Assembly (NCBI GenBank): GCA_039028795.1
Contig: JBCCHJ010000024.1
Span: 1-64,000 of the forward strand
Length of the DNA stretch: 64,000 nt
Origin: Thermohalobaculum sp039028795
GTDB taxonomy: Bacteria > Pseudomonadota > Alphaproteobacteria > Rhodobacterales > Rhodobacteraceae
Reading direction: 5' to 3'
Made by a program: the position numbers and the translations under genes. Each line of letters starts with the position of its first letter. Within the stretch, counting starts at the first letter, position 1. Positions 16,253-25,290 of this stretch are shown one piece after another. The notes beneath the pieces are model-generated. The model saw nothing but the letters and a program-made list of their open reading frames with translations. It was not told the origin of the DNA and searched no databases.

Positions 16253-17251
16253 ATGCGGTTCATCAGGCGAATATTGGGGTGGGCTATCGGACTTGTCGTC
16301 ATCCTGGCCGCCGCTGCTGCCGCGGCCTACTATGCCGGGGTCAAGCTGCCCGTCTATCACGACACGAACCCCATCGCTTTCCAAAACTGGAACAAGACCA
16401 GCGTCGTCAAGGCAAGCCTGCTGCATGACAGCAGGGTCTGGCGCCGTGACGGCCGGACGCATCTGACAGTGAACCTGCAAATGCCCGATGCGGTGCAGCG
16501 GTTACAGTCCTTTCTAGATGGTGGACGCACTGAATTGGTGACATGCGGCCCGCAGAAGCTGTTTATGCACAGCCTTCTGGACGGCAGGGTTGGGATCGAG
16601 GGCGATCTGCTGACGATCACCGGAACCGTCGATATGGAGCTGGAAGGTCTGCTTAACCTGCGCGATGGCTGGCCGTTAAAGACCTCGATCCGTTTCGGTC
16701 ATGATCGCACAGCGGTCTGGGCTCAGGTCGTCAGCCTGTCGATCGGCCAGATCCCGCAAGAAATGCTGGATGCGGTGTTAGAAAAGGCCTCGCGCTTTGC
16801 TTATACCCGGGAACAGATCTTCGAGTTGATCGCGAAGGACCTTACCCAGGAGGATAAGGACTTCCTGGCCAAACATCGCGAGGCGCTGGATCTGGCGTTT
16901 GAGGCCGTGAAACCAGCGCAGACCGACGAGACGGTTTATCTGGACGCAGAAATTTCTGTGGATGAAGGCGCAGTCTTTGGTGCCGTCGGTGACCGTCTGG
17001 TCCAAGCGCCCGGGATCTCAGACTTGGCTGAACTGCTGGGCCCGAACCAGGCGCATGCTCAATTCAATCTGAAGGACCTCACGGACAAGTTGGAAGACGC
17101 CGGCAAAAAGTTGGGCAAAGAACTGCTGGATGGCGATGCGTCAGGCGACAATCCGTTGAGGGCATTGGAAGATGCGCTGAAGGGCGATAATCCGTTGGAA
17201 GCGCTGGAAAGCGTGCTCAGCGGCCTGGCTGACTGCCAAACTGCTTTCTGA
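16253..17251 (+). CDS. membrane-anchored protein of unknown function in the hpa operon
   Basis: A 332-residue protein with one N-terminal membrane segment (residues about 8-29, GWAIGLVVILAAAAAAAYYAG), so most of it probably faces the periplasm. The C-terminus carries an acidic tandem-like repeat (GDNPLRALEDALK followed by GDNPLEALESVLS), predicted helical. Two cysteines occur, TCGPQ and the near-terminal DCQTAF. The gene fills the gap between hpaD (31 nt) and the semialdehyde dehydrogenase (51 nt) with no own promoter evident. I do not recognise the family. Confidence 0.65.
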   Translation: MRFIRRILGWAIGLVVILAAAAAAAYYAGVKLPVYHDTNPIAFQNWNKTSVVKASLLHDSRVWRRDGRTHLTVNLQMPDAVQRLQSFLDGGRTELVTCGPQKLFMHSLLDGRVGIEGDLLTITGTVDMELEGLLNLRDGWPLKTSIRFGHDRTAVWAQVVSLSIGQIPQEMLDAVLEKASRFAYTREQIFELIAKDLTQEDKDFLAKHREALDLAFEAVKPAQTDETVYLDAEISVDEGAVFGAVGDRLVQAPGISDLAELLGPNQAHAQFNLKDLTDKLEDAGKKLGKELLDGDASGDNPLRALEDALKGDNPLEALESVLSGLADCQTAF

Positions 17252-17301
17252 ATATCCCGCTTGGAACCGCGGGCAAAATAGACTTCTGGGAGGAGCCTTC
17301 A

Positions 17302-18765
17302 ATGACCAACATGATCCTGCACGACACATCGCTTCTGCGCGAAGCGGCCCTGGTGGGCGACACCTGGATAGAAGCGAATGCCGAAACAGGCCTGGCAGTG
17401 ACTGACCCTGCCACGGGTTCCGTGATTGGTTATGTGCCGAAGCTGGGCCCCGATCACACCAATCAGGCCATCGAGGCCGCCGAAGAAGCGCGCCATGCCT
17501 GGGCCGCCCGCACGGCCAAGGACCGCGCCGGCATGCTGCGCAAATGGTACGATCTGATGATGGAGAACCAGGAAGATCTGGGCCGCATCCTGACCGCCGA
17601 GCAAGGCAAACCCCTGCCCGAGGCGATGGGAGAAATCGCCTATGGGGCGTCATTCATCGAGTGGTTCGCTGACGAAGCGCGCCGCGCCTATGGCGATGTG
17701 ATTCCCGGTCATCAGCCGGACAAGCGCATCGTCGTGCTGAAACAGCCTATCGGGGTTGTAGCAGCGATCACTCCGTGGAATTTCCCGAACGCCATGATCA
17801 CCCGCAAGGTTGGACCTGCCCTGGCCGCCGGTTGTGCCGTGGTGCTGAAACCCGCCTCGGCGACGCCGTTTTCGGCCATCGCGCTGGCGGTGCTGGCAGA
17901 ACGGGCCGGTCTGCCTGCCGGTTTGTTCTCGGTCCTCACGGGATCTGCGGGGGCCATTGGCGGGGCGATGACGTCCAGCCCGATTGTCCGGAAATTGACC
18001 TTCACCGGATCGACGGAAATCGGCGCGTCGCTCTATGCCCAATGCGCGCCGACGATCAAGAAGCTGGGGCTGGAACTGGGCGGCAATGCACCCTTCCTGG
18101 TATTCGACGATGCCGATATCGATGCTGCCGTGGAAGGCGCTGTGATCGCCAAATTCCGCAACAACGGCCAAACCTGCGTCTGCGCCAACCGCATCTATGT
18201 GCAGGCGGGTGTCTATGACGAATTCGCCGAAAAGCTGGGCGCAAAAGTTGCAACTTTGCCTACCGGCAACGGCTTCGATGAAGGTGTGATTTTCGGCCCG
18301 CTGATCGATGAGGGCGCTGTTGAAAAAGTCGAAGAACATATCGCTGATGCAACCTCGCACGGTGCGAAGGTGACCTTGGGCGGCAGTCGTCACGCCTTGG
18401 GTGGTACGTTTTTCGAGCCGACAATCCTCACCGGGGTGACCCAGGCCATGGCCGTCGCGCGAGAGGAAACCTTTGGTCCCGTTGCCCCATTGTTCAAGTT
18501 CGAGGAAGAAGCCGAAGCGGTGCACGCCGCCAACGATACGGAATTTGGCCTGGCGTCTTACTTCTACTCGCAAGACCTTGCCCGTTGCTGGCGTGTCTCT
18601 GAGGCCCTCGACTACGGCATGGTCGGTGTGAACACAGGGCTGATCTCGACCGCCGAGGCGCCCTTTGGCGGCGTGAAATCTTCGGGCCTCGGCCGTGAAG
18701 GGTCACGCTATGGCCTGGATGATTTCATGGAGCTGAAATACGTCTGCATGGGCGGCATCGCATGA
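17302..18765 (+). CDS. gabD: NAD(P)-dependent succinate-semialdehyde dehydrogenase
   Basis: A 487-residue aldehyde dehydrogenase of the GabD/Sad type: PWNFPNAMITRKVGPALAAGC, FTGSTEIG, the catalytic Glu in LGLELGGNAP and Cys in NNGQTCVCANR. The GQTCV form and length fit succinate-semialdehyde dehydrogenase. The homoprotocatechuate meta-cleavage route ends in pyruvate and succinic semialdehyde, so a dedicated copy in this operon makes sense. GGGAGGAG lies before the start. Its end overlaps hpaH by 4 nt. Confidence 0.9.
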   Translation: MTNMILHDTSLLREAALVGDTWIEANAETGLAVTDPATGSVIGYVPKLGPDHTNQAIEAAEEARHAWAARTAKDRAGMLRKWYDLMMENQEDLGRILTAEQGKPLPEAMGEIAYGASFIEWFADEARRAYGDVIPGHQPDKRIVVLKQPIGVVAAITPWNFPNAMITRKVGPALAAGCAVVLKPASATPFSAIALAVLAERAGLPAGLFSVLTGSAGAIGGAMTSSPIVRKLTFTGSTEIGASLYAQCAPTIKKLGLELGGNAPFLVFDDADIDAAVEGAVIAKFRNNGQTCVCANRIYVQAGVYDEFAEKLGAKVATLPTGNGFDEGVIFGPLIDEGAVEKVEEHIADATSHGAKVTLGGSRHALGGTFFEPTILTGVTQAMAVAREETFGPVAPLFKFEEEAEAVHAANDTEFGLASYFYSQDLARCWRVSEALDYGMVGVNTGLISTAEAPFGGVKSSGLGREGSRYGLDDFMELKYVCMGGIA

Positions 18766-19562
18766 CGCCAGAAGACCGCGCGATAGCAGCGCGGGACCTG
18801 CTGGCCGCCGAAGAAACCGGCCAGCAGATCGGCTTGCTGTCGCTGCGCCACCCTGGCCTGACCATGGACGATGCCTATGCCATCCAATCCGCGCTGATCG
18901 AGGCAAAGCTGGCTGCAGGGCGGAAAATCATCGGCTGGAAGATCGGGTTGACGTCAAAGGCGATGCAGGCAGCCCTTGGCATCGATATTCCGGATTCAGG
19001 CGTTCTGTTCGACGATATGGCTTTTGATGACGGCGCGAAGATCCCGAAGGGCCGTTTCATCCAGCCAAGGGTCGAAGCAGAGATCGCCTTTGTCATGAAA
19101 TCCGCAGTCGGCGGTGAAGACGTCACCCGCGACGACATCGTTGCCGCAATGGATTACGTGACCCCCGCGCTGGAAATCCTGGACACCCGCATCTCGCGGA
19201 AGGACCCAGACACCGGAAAGGCGCGGATCATCACCGACACCATTTCCGACAACGCGGCCAATGCAGGCATCGTCTGTGGGGCGCAGCGTCACGCCATCGA
19301 CTCTCATGACCTGCGTTGGGTAGGGGCTATCGTGTCGAACAATGGCGAGGTGGAAGAAACCGGCCTGGGCGCAGGCGTGCTGAACGATCCAGTCGAAAGC
19401 GTAGTCTGGCTGGCCCGGCGCATGGCGACCTATGGTCAGCAGATCGAGGCTGGCCATGTCATCCTGTCCGGGTCCTTCATCCGGCCCATCGAGTGCCCGC
19501 CCGGCACGAATCTTTTCGCAGACTTCGGAGCATTTGGTTCGGTGACTCTGGGGTTTGCATGA
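18762..19562 (+). CDS. hpaH: 2-oxo-hept-4-ene-1,7-dioate hydratase
   Basis: A 266-residue member of the HpaH/MhpD hydratase family (FAH-related fold). Recognisable parts are GWKIGLTSKAMQ, the acidic metal site RVEAEIAFV, APALEI-like TPALEILDTRI and ILSGSFIRPIECPPGTNLFADFG near the end. It adds water to 2-oxohept-4-ene-1,7-dioate before aldol cleavage. It overlaps the upstream dehydrogenase gene by ATGA. The isomerase/decarboxylase (HpaF, HpaG) and aldolase (HpaI) needed for the complete route are not in this window. Confidence 0.92.
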   Translation: MTPEDRAIAARDLLAAEETGQQIGLLSLRHPGLTMDDAYAIQSALIEAKLAAGRKIIGWKIGLTSKAMQAALGIDIPDSGVLFDDMAFDDGAKIPKGRFIQPRVEAEIAFVMKSAVGGEDVTRDDIVAAMDYVTPALEILDTRISRKDPDTGKARIITDTISDNAANAGIVCGAQRHAIDSHDLRWVGAIVSNNGEVEETGLGAGVLNDPVESVVWLARRMATYGQQIEAGHVILSGSFIRPIECPPGTNLFADFGAFGSVTLGFA

Positions 19563-19648
19563 ATATGAGAATAACGTTGCACCCGACCTAGGCCTAAATC
19601 GTCTGCTTCCGTACGCCCCAGCCTTGAAAGATGGGAAAGGACGCCGCT

Positions 19649-20164
19649 GTGACAACTTGGTTTTCGGATAAAGTCGAAAAACGCGGAAGTGACATTGAAG
19701 GGCGCGGATTGTTTTGTGTTGCGGCCATAGATGCGGGCGAAACCGTTGTCGTGAAGGGTGGGCACGTCTTTGATCGGAAAACAAGGGACGAGCTTGCAAA
19801 GTCGCTTGGGCCAGCCGAAATTCAGATCGACGACGATCTGTTCATTGGCCCGATGACCGAGACCGAACGTGAAGCGTCTATGATGTGTCTCAATCACTCA
19901 TGCGACCCAAACTTACAGATTTTCGGGCAAATCACCTTCCGATCGATGCGCGATATCGCGCCTGGTGAAGAGCTTACCTTTGACTATGCGACTGGTGATG
20001 ACGACGACTGGGAAATGGAGTGTGCATGCGGCGCCGCGGCCTGCAGGGGTACAATAACAGGCAAAGACTGGCAGCTTCCCGAAGTCCAGCATCGTTACGC
20101 TGGGCGGTTTTCTGAGTACCTGGAGCGAAAGCTACTGAGCCAAAACCACCGAAACGTGCCTTAG
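19649..20164 (+). CDS. SET-domain protein (putative lysine methyltransferase)
   Basis: A 171-residue bacterial SET-domain protein. The SAM/lysine-binding signatures are SMMCLNHSCDPN and PGEELTFDYA, followed by a post-SET-like zinc motif CACGAAACRG. SET enzymes methylate lysines on proteins; bacterial targets are mostly unknown. GTG at 19649 has GGGAAAGGA at a good distance and is preferred; an ATG at 19631 with poor upstream sequence would add six residues. It stands alone between the hpa operon and the Liv transporter. Confidence 0.8.
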   Translation: MTTWFSDKVEKRGSDIEGRGLFCVAAIDAGETVVVKGGHVFDRKTRDELAKSLGPAEIQIDDDLFIGPMTETEREASMMCLNHSCDPNLQIFGQITFRSMRDIAPGEELTFDYATGDDDDWEMECACGAAACRGTITGKDWQLPEVQHRYAGRFSEYLERKLLSQNHRNVP

Positions 20165-20363
20165 TTGCCGTCGGCTGGCCTGTGGTTTTGTTCTACGCGG
20201 CGGCCGCACTGACGGTACTGCAACATGCTGATCCATAATGCGTTCCTTGGGCCGGCCGCAAAGCAGCGATGTCTTGCAAAACCCTTCCACATTTGCCCAA
20301 GTACCGCGGCGAGTGAGGGGACGTTGATCAGAGTGACGATCAGTATCGGATATCCGGGGCGTT
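20165..20363. other. intergenic region before the Liv-type operon
   Basis: About 200 bases without a supported gene. It presumably holds the promoter of the ABC transporter operon, but I see no clear operator or hairpin. Confidence 0.4.
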
Positions 20364-21281
20364 ATGACAGCGCTGATTCTTGAGCAGTTGCTGAACGGCG
20401 TCCAGTTTGGGGTCATGCTGTTCTTAATGGCGGCAGGGCTAACGCTGGTCTTCGGCGTTATGGGGCTGATAAATCTGGCCCATGGCTCGCTCTACATGGT
20501 CGGCGCCTTTGCCTGCGCTGCCGTGGCTGCTTGGACTGGCTCGTTCTGGCTGGGATTGGCCGCTTCCCTGGCGGCGGCTGCGGCGGCTGGGGCCATTGTC
20601 GAGATTGCGGTGATCCGGCGGCTTTACACCCGTGATCACCTTGATCAGGTCCTGGCAACCTTCGCGCTGATACTGATCTTTTCCGAAGGCACGCGTTGGA
20701 TTTTTGGCTCGCAGCCTTTGTATCTCAATGTTCCTCAGATGCTTTCGGGCGCGGTGACGCTGCCCGGCGGCATCCCATACCCACTCTACCGCCTGGCCAT
20801 CATCGTCGCCGGGCTGGTGATCGCATTAGGCCTTTTCCTGCTGATCGCCCGCACGCGGTTGGGCATTCGCATCCGAGCGGGCGAAAGCGATCGCGAAATG
20901 ATCGCCGCCTTGGGCGTCGACATCGATCGGCTCTACACCGTGGTCTTCGCCCTGGGCGCCGCCTTGGCCGGGCTTGCCGGCGCCCTGGTCGGCGCGCTGC
21001 AATCGGTCGAGGTCGGCATGGGAGAGCCCGTGCTGATCCTGGCCTTCGTGGTCATTGTAATCGGCGGGATCGGATCCATCAAAGGTGCCTTGATCGGGGC
21101 CATCCTGGTCGGCGTCACCGACACGATGGGCCGATTTCTGTTGCCGCAGTTCTTCGCGACATTCATGGAGCCATCTCCCGCCATCGCCACGGGATCAGCC
21201 ATCGCCTCGATGCTGATCTATGCCCTCATGGCGGTGGTGCTGATCTTCCGCCCGCAGGGTCTGTTCGGAGGTGTGCACTGA
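20364..21281 (+). CDS. livH: branched-chain amino acid-type ABC transporter permease LivH
   Basis: A 305-residue inner-membrane permease of the LivH family, with about eight membrane segments (FGVMLFLMAAGLTLVFGVMGLINLAHGSLYMVGAF at the start is diagnostic). It would pair with LivM to import branched-chain amino acids or, often in soil and marine bacteria, aromatic acids, urea or amides. The stop overlaps the livM start (TGATG). The nearby hpa operon makes an aromatic acid possible, but this is only a location argument. Confidence 0.9.
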   Translation: MTALILEQLLNGVQFGVMLFLMAAGLTLVFGVMGLINLAHGSLYMVGAFACAAVAAWTGSFWLGLAASLAAAAAAGAIVEIAVIRRLYTRDHLDQVLATFALILIFSEGTRWIFGSQPLYLNVPQMLSGAVTLPGGIPYPLYRLAIIVAGLVIALGLFLLIARTRLGIRIRAGESDREMIAALGVDIDRLYTVVFALGAALAGLAGALVGALQSVEVGMGEPVLILAFVVIVIGGIGSIKGALIGAILVGVTDTMGRFLLPQFFATFMEPSPAIATGSAIASMLIYALMAVVLIFRPQGLFGGVH

Positions 21282-22267
21282 TGCGGGAGTGGCAGGTCAA
21301 TACGGCCTTATTGGCGATCCTGGCAGCGTTTGCTGGCTATGCGGTCCTGGCGGACGAACCCTTCCTGATCACACTGGCCACCCGCATCGTGATCTTCGCC
21401 ATTGCCGGTATCGGTTTGAACCTGGCGTTGGGCTATGGCGGCCTTGTCAGCTTCGGACATGCCGCGTTCTTTGGCCTGGGCGGCTATGTATGCGGCATCC
21501 TCGCCAGCCATGCGCAGAACTACGAACCGATCTTCGAAACGCCCTTCCTGATCGAAGGCACAAACCAGATGCTGGTGATCTGGCCGCTGGCGATCCTGGT
21601 GTCGGCGCTGGCCGCTCTTTTGATCGGCGCGTTGTCGCTGCGCACCTCGGGCGTCTACTTCATCATGATCACGCTCGCTTTTGCGCAGATGATCTTCTTT
21701 TTTGCAATCTCATGGCCCGCCTATGGCGGTGAGGACGGTCTGGCAATCTTTGTCCGAAACGAGTTTCCGGGGATGGACCAATTCGCGCCGATGGGCTTGT
21801 TCCAAGTCTCGGTAGGCGTGCTGGCGGTGGTTCTTTTGCTGGTCTGGCGCATCACAGGTGCTCGCCTGGGAATGGCCCTGCAAGCCGCAAGACAGAACCC
21901 CGGCCGGGTCAGTACCGTCGGCATTCGGCCGTTCGGCGTGCGGCTAACCGCCTTCACCATTTCTGCTGCCATCACCGGCTGGGCTGGGGCGCTTTATGTT
22001 GACCTCAACAAATTCGTCTCCCCCGCGATGATATCCTGGGAAACCTCTGGCGAAATCATGATCATCGTCATCCTGGGCGGCGTCGGGCGCCTGTTCGGCC
22101 CGCTGGCCGGTGCGATGCTATTCATACTGTTGGAACATTACTTGGGCGGGGTCTTCGAATTCTGGAAAATCCTCTTGGGCCTCGCGCTTCTGGCCGTGGT
22201 GCTGTTCGCCCGCGGCGGTGTGATGGGTCTTTTGATCCGCGACAGCAATGGGGCCACACATGGCTGA
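21281..22267 (+). CDS. livM: branched-chain amino acid-type ABC transporter permease LivM
   Basis: A 328-residue permease of the LivM family (GIGLNLALGYGGLVSFGHAAFFGLGGY; ILGGVGRLFGPLAGAML). The ATG at 21281 overlaps the livH stop; the same frame is open far upstream but antiparallel to livH sense and without similarity. It partners LivH in the membrane. Its last 8 nt overlap the ATPase gene. Confidence 0.9.
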   Translation: MREWQVNTALLAILAAFAGYAVLADEPFLITLATRIVIFAIAGIGLNLALGYGGLVSFGHAAFFGLGGYVCGILASHAQNYEPIFETPFLIEGTNQMLVIWPLAILVSALAALLIGALSLRTSGVYFIMITLAFAQMIFFFAISWPAYGGEDGLAIFVRNEFPGMDQFAPMGLFQVSVGVLAVVLLLVWRITGARLGMALQAARQNPGRVSTVGIRPFGVRLTAFTISAAITGWAGALYVDLNKFVSPAMISWETSGEIMIIVILGGVGRLFGPLAGAMLFILLEHYLGGVFEFWKILLGLALLAVVLFARGGVMGLLIRDSNGATHG

Positions 22268-23027
22268 GCCCATCCTCAAAATCGCGGGTGTGTCGAAGTC
22301 CTTCGGCGCCTTGAAAGCTTCGGACGACGTCACGCTGGACCTCAAAGCTGGCGAGATCCACGCCCTGATCGGCCCGAACGGCGCGGGCAAGTCGACGCTG
22401 ATCAAACAGATTGCGGGAGAGATCGCTCCGGACACCGGCACCATTCATTTCAACGGTGCGGATATCGCCGGTCTGGGCCCGGAAGACCGCGCTCGCGCAG
22501 GGCTGGCGCGTAGCTTCCAGGTCTCTTCCGTCATCCCGGACATGACGGCGCTGCAGAACGTGCAACTGGCTGTGATGGGGCAAAGCCGCCGGATCTTCGG
22601 CTTCCTGCGCGCCACCGGGCGCGAGGCTGCCTTGTTGGATCCGGCCCGGGCACAATTGGACCGGGTCGGCCTCGGTGGTCGTGCTGAGATTCCCGCCGCC
22701 AACCTTAGCCATGGAGAGCGCCGCCAATTAGAGATTGCGATGGCACTGGCCCTGCAGCCCAAGGCATTCCTATTGGACGAGCCGATGGCAGGCATGGGTC
22801 CGGAAGGCTCGGCACAGTTGACGACCTTCCTGGACGGGCTGCGGGCTGAAGCGCCAATCCTGCTGGTTGAACACGACATGGATGCGGTCTTCGCCCTGGC
22901 CGACCGGGTCAGCGTGTTGGTCTATGGCCGCATAATCGCAACTGGCTCGGTCGACGAGATCCGTGCGAACCCGGATGTGCAGACCGCCTATCTGGGCGAA
23001 GAAGAAAGTGAAGGCGAAGAGGCATGA
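22260..23027 (+). CDS. livG: ABC transporter ATP-binding protein LivG
   Basis: A 255-residue cytoplasmic ATPase: Walker A GPNGAGKST, signature LSHGERRQLEIAMAL, Walker B FLLDEPMAGMGPE and the LivG-specific GLARSFQ region. The start at 22260 (MAEPILK) overlaps the livM end; the codon at 22248 is in frame but less likely. It energises import together with LivF. Confidence 0.9.
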   Translation: MAEPILKIAGVSKSFGALKASDDVTLDLKAGEIHALIGPNGAGKSTLIKQIAGEIAPDTGTIHFNGADIAGLGPEDRARAGLARSFQVSSVIPDMTALQNVQLAVMGQSRRIFGFLRATGREAALLDPARAQLDRVGLGGRAEIPAANLSHGERRQLEIAMALALQPKAFLLDEPMAGMGPEGSAQLTTFLDGLRAEAPILLVEHDMDAVFALADRVSVLVYGRIIATGSVDEIRANPDVQTAYLGEEESEGEEA

Positions 23028-23713
23028 CCGCGCTGCTCTCCGTCCGAGGCCTCACGGCCTATTATGGGGCCAGCCAGGCGCTGTTCGGCGTGGACATGAG
23101 CGTTGACCAGGGTCAGTTGGTTGCTCTGATGGGCCGGAACGGCATGGGCAAGACAACGACGATCCATTCAGTTTGCCGGATGATGCGGCGCGGCGACGGA
23201 GCAATCACATTCAATGGCACAGACCTTAATGCCTTGCGCGCGCATCAGGCCGCGCGTCTGGGCCTGGGTCTGGTTCCCGAGGGACGCCGCTGTTTCCCAA
23301 ACCTGTCCGTAAAGGAAAACCTGACCGCCGCCGCCCGGCCGGGGGATTGGGACCTAAGCAAAATCGGCCGCCTTTTCCCGCGCCTGGAAGAACGGCTATA
23401 CCAAAATGCGGCCTCGCTATCCGGGGGCGAGCAACAGATGCTGGCTATCGGCCGCGCGCTGATGACGAACCCACGCCTCCTGGTGCTGGATGAAGCCACC
23501 GAGGGCCTGGCCCCCACCGTCCGGACCGAGATCTGGGCCGCGATCCGAGAGCTGAAAGCCACCGGTCTTGCCATCCTGGCAGTGGATAAATCACTGAAAG
23601 ACCTGACAGCCATGGCGGATGCCTGCATAATTCTAGAACGCGGCACCACGGTCTGGACTGGTGCACCTCAGGATCTCAATCCAGACATCGCCCAGCGCTA
23701 TCTTGGGGTCTAG
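23024..23713 (+). CDS. livF: ABC transporter ATP-binding protein LivF
   Basis: A 229-residue ATPase with Walker A GRNGMGKTT, the LivF-typical LGLVPEGRRCFPNLSVKENL, signature LSGGEQQMLAIGRALM and Walker B LLVLDEATEGLAP. It overlaps livG by 4 nt and ends the operon. No periplasmic binding protein (LivK) is encoded before or after, so the set is incomplete here. Confidence 0.9.
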   Translation: MTALLSVRGLTAYYGASQALFGVDMSVDQGQLVALMGRNGMGKTTTIHSVCRMMRRGDGAITFNGTDLNALRAHQAARLGLGLVPEGRRCFPNLSVKENLTAAARPGDWDLSKIGRLFPRLEERLYQNAASLSGGEQQMLAIGRALMTNPRLLVLDEATEGLAPTVRTEIWAAIRELKATGLAILAVDKSLKDLTAMADACIILERGTTVWTGAPQDLNPDIAQRYLGV

Positions 23714-23753
23714 CGTCCCGCCCGTTTCACCTTGCCAAAAATACTCCAGGAGC

Positions 23754-23790
23754 TCGAGGACAGCGTCCTCGACTTGGCCCGAAGGGCCAA
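23754..23790. terminator. tandem hairpins between converging transporter operons
   Basis: Two short perfect hairpins stand in a row: TCGAGGAC-agc-GTCCTCGA (8 bp) and TTGGCCC-gaa-GGGCCAA (7 bp). They fill the gap between the livF stop and the opposite dctM stop, so they probably terminate transcription from both sides. Confidence 0.6.
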
Positions 23791-23793
23791 ATC

Positions 23794-25290
23794 CTACCAC
23801 GGCAATAGGAACAGCGTAATCACCGGAAAGGCCAGCAGGATCACCACCCGGATGAGGTCCGATGCCACGAAATACAACACCGCTTTATAGGTTTCGACCA
23901 TCGGAGTTTGGCGATCCATGGCGTTGATGACGAAAAGGTTCATTCCCACTGGCGGTGTGATCAGCCCAACCTCGACGACAATCAGCACCAAGACGCCGAA
24001 CCAGATGGCAATGTGCTCGATATTCACCCGGTTCAGGGCACCCTTGGTGACACCGCGCAGGCCCATTTCCCGGGTCATCTCGCGCGGCAGTTCCTGGCCG
24101 CTGGCCAACAATCCCTGTGCCTCGGATAGCAGGGCCGCCGGTATTTCTTTCCCGCTGGCGATCAGATCCGACAATCGGGCGGATTGCAGATCGACCATGG
24201 ACACCAGGTTGAAATCCAGCTCCTGCACGATGGGCCAGAAGATCGGAATGGTCAGCAGGATCATCGAAAGGCTGTCCATGAAACAGCCCAGCAACAGATA
24301 GAAGGCCAGGATGATGATTAGGATCACCCAGGGGCTCAGTCCGCTTGCGCCCACCCAATTCGCAGCCTCTTGCGGCAGTTGGGTCAAGGCCAGGAACCCG
24401 TTGTAGAACGCAGCACCCAGCACGATGAAAAAGATCATCGCCGTGGACTTCGCGGTCACCTGGAAGCTTTCTTGCAGGGACGCCCTAGTCAGCCCGCCGG
24501 CCAGCCACGCGATGAGCCCCGTACCAAAGGCGCCGATTGCAGCCCCTTCGGTTGGCGTGAACCAGCCGAGATAGATCCCGCCAACCACCAGCAGGAACAC
24601 CAGCAAGACCGGCCAGACATCGATCATCGCGCGGACCCGTTCGCCATAGGGCACCCGGGGCCTGGTCCCGGCAGAGCCGGGGTTGATACGTACATAGACC
24701 GAGATCGCAATCATGTAGCCAATCGCTGCAAGGATGCCGGGGATAAACGCCGCCAGGAAAAGCTTGGCAATATTCTGTTCTGTCAGGATCGCATAGATCA
24801 CCAGCACCACCGAGGGCGGGATCAAAATGCCCAACGTCCCACCTGCCGCCAGAGTCGCGGTTGAGAAACCGCCGGAATATCCGTACTGGCGCATTTCCGG
24901 CAGGGCGACACGGCTCATGGTGGCGGCGGTCGCCAACGACGATCCGCAGATCGCGCCAAACCCGGCGCATGCACCGACCGAGGCCATCGCGACCCCGCCA
25001 CGCCGATGGCCCAACCAGCTTTCTGCGGCCTTGAATAAGGCCTGGCTCATGCCGCCAAGGGTCGCGAAATGTCCCATCAACAGGAACATCGGGACAATGG
25101 TCAGCGAGTAATTGGAAAAGGTCGTGTAGGTCTCTGACTTCAGCCGGGCGAAAGGGATCGTCGTCTCGCCGGTTACAAAGATCAACCCCACCAGGCCGAT
25201 CAAGAACATCGCCAGACCAATTGGCACACGCAGGAAAATCAGAACAAGCAACGCCGGAAAGGACAGCGCCCCGATCATGATGTCGCTCAA
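23794..25290 (-). CDS. dctM: TRAP transporter large permease subunit DctM
   Basis: A 498-residue polytopic membrane protein of the DctM family, the ion-coupled channel of tripartite ATP-independent periplasmic transporters. Typical parts are FLRVPIGLAMFLIGLVGL, GFGAICGSSLATAATMSRVALPEM and GILIPPSVVLVIYAILTEQNI. An insertion of about 60 residues in the later half (VQELDFNLVSMVDLQSARLSD onward) makes it longer than the usual 430 residues. It overlaps the DctQ gene by 4 nt; with the DctP gene upstream it forms a complete system. Confidence 0.92.
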   Translation of the reverse strand: MSDIMIGALSFPALLVLIFLRVPIGLAMFLIGLVGLIFVTGETTIPFARLKSETYTTFSNYSLTIVPMFLLMGHFATLGGMSQALFKAAESWLGHRRGGVAMASVGACAGFGAICGSSLATAATMSRVALPEMRQYGYSGGFSTATLAAGGTLGILIPPSVVLVIYAILTEQNIAKLFLAAFIPGILAAIGYMIAISVYVRINPGSAGTRPRVPYGERVRAMIDVWPVLLVFLLVVGGIYLGWFTPTEGAAIGAFGTGLIAWLAGGLTRASLQESFQVTAKSTAMIFFIVLGAAFYNGFLALTQLPQEAANWVGASGLSPWVILIIILAFYLLLGCFMDSLSMILLTIPIFWPIVQELDFNLVSMVDLQSARLSDLIASGKEIPAALLSEAQGLLASGQELPREMTREMGLRGVTKGALNRVNIEHIAIWFGVLVLIVVEVGLITPPVGMNLFVINAMDRQTPMVETYKAVLYFVASDLIRVVILLAFPVITLFLLPW

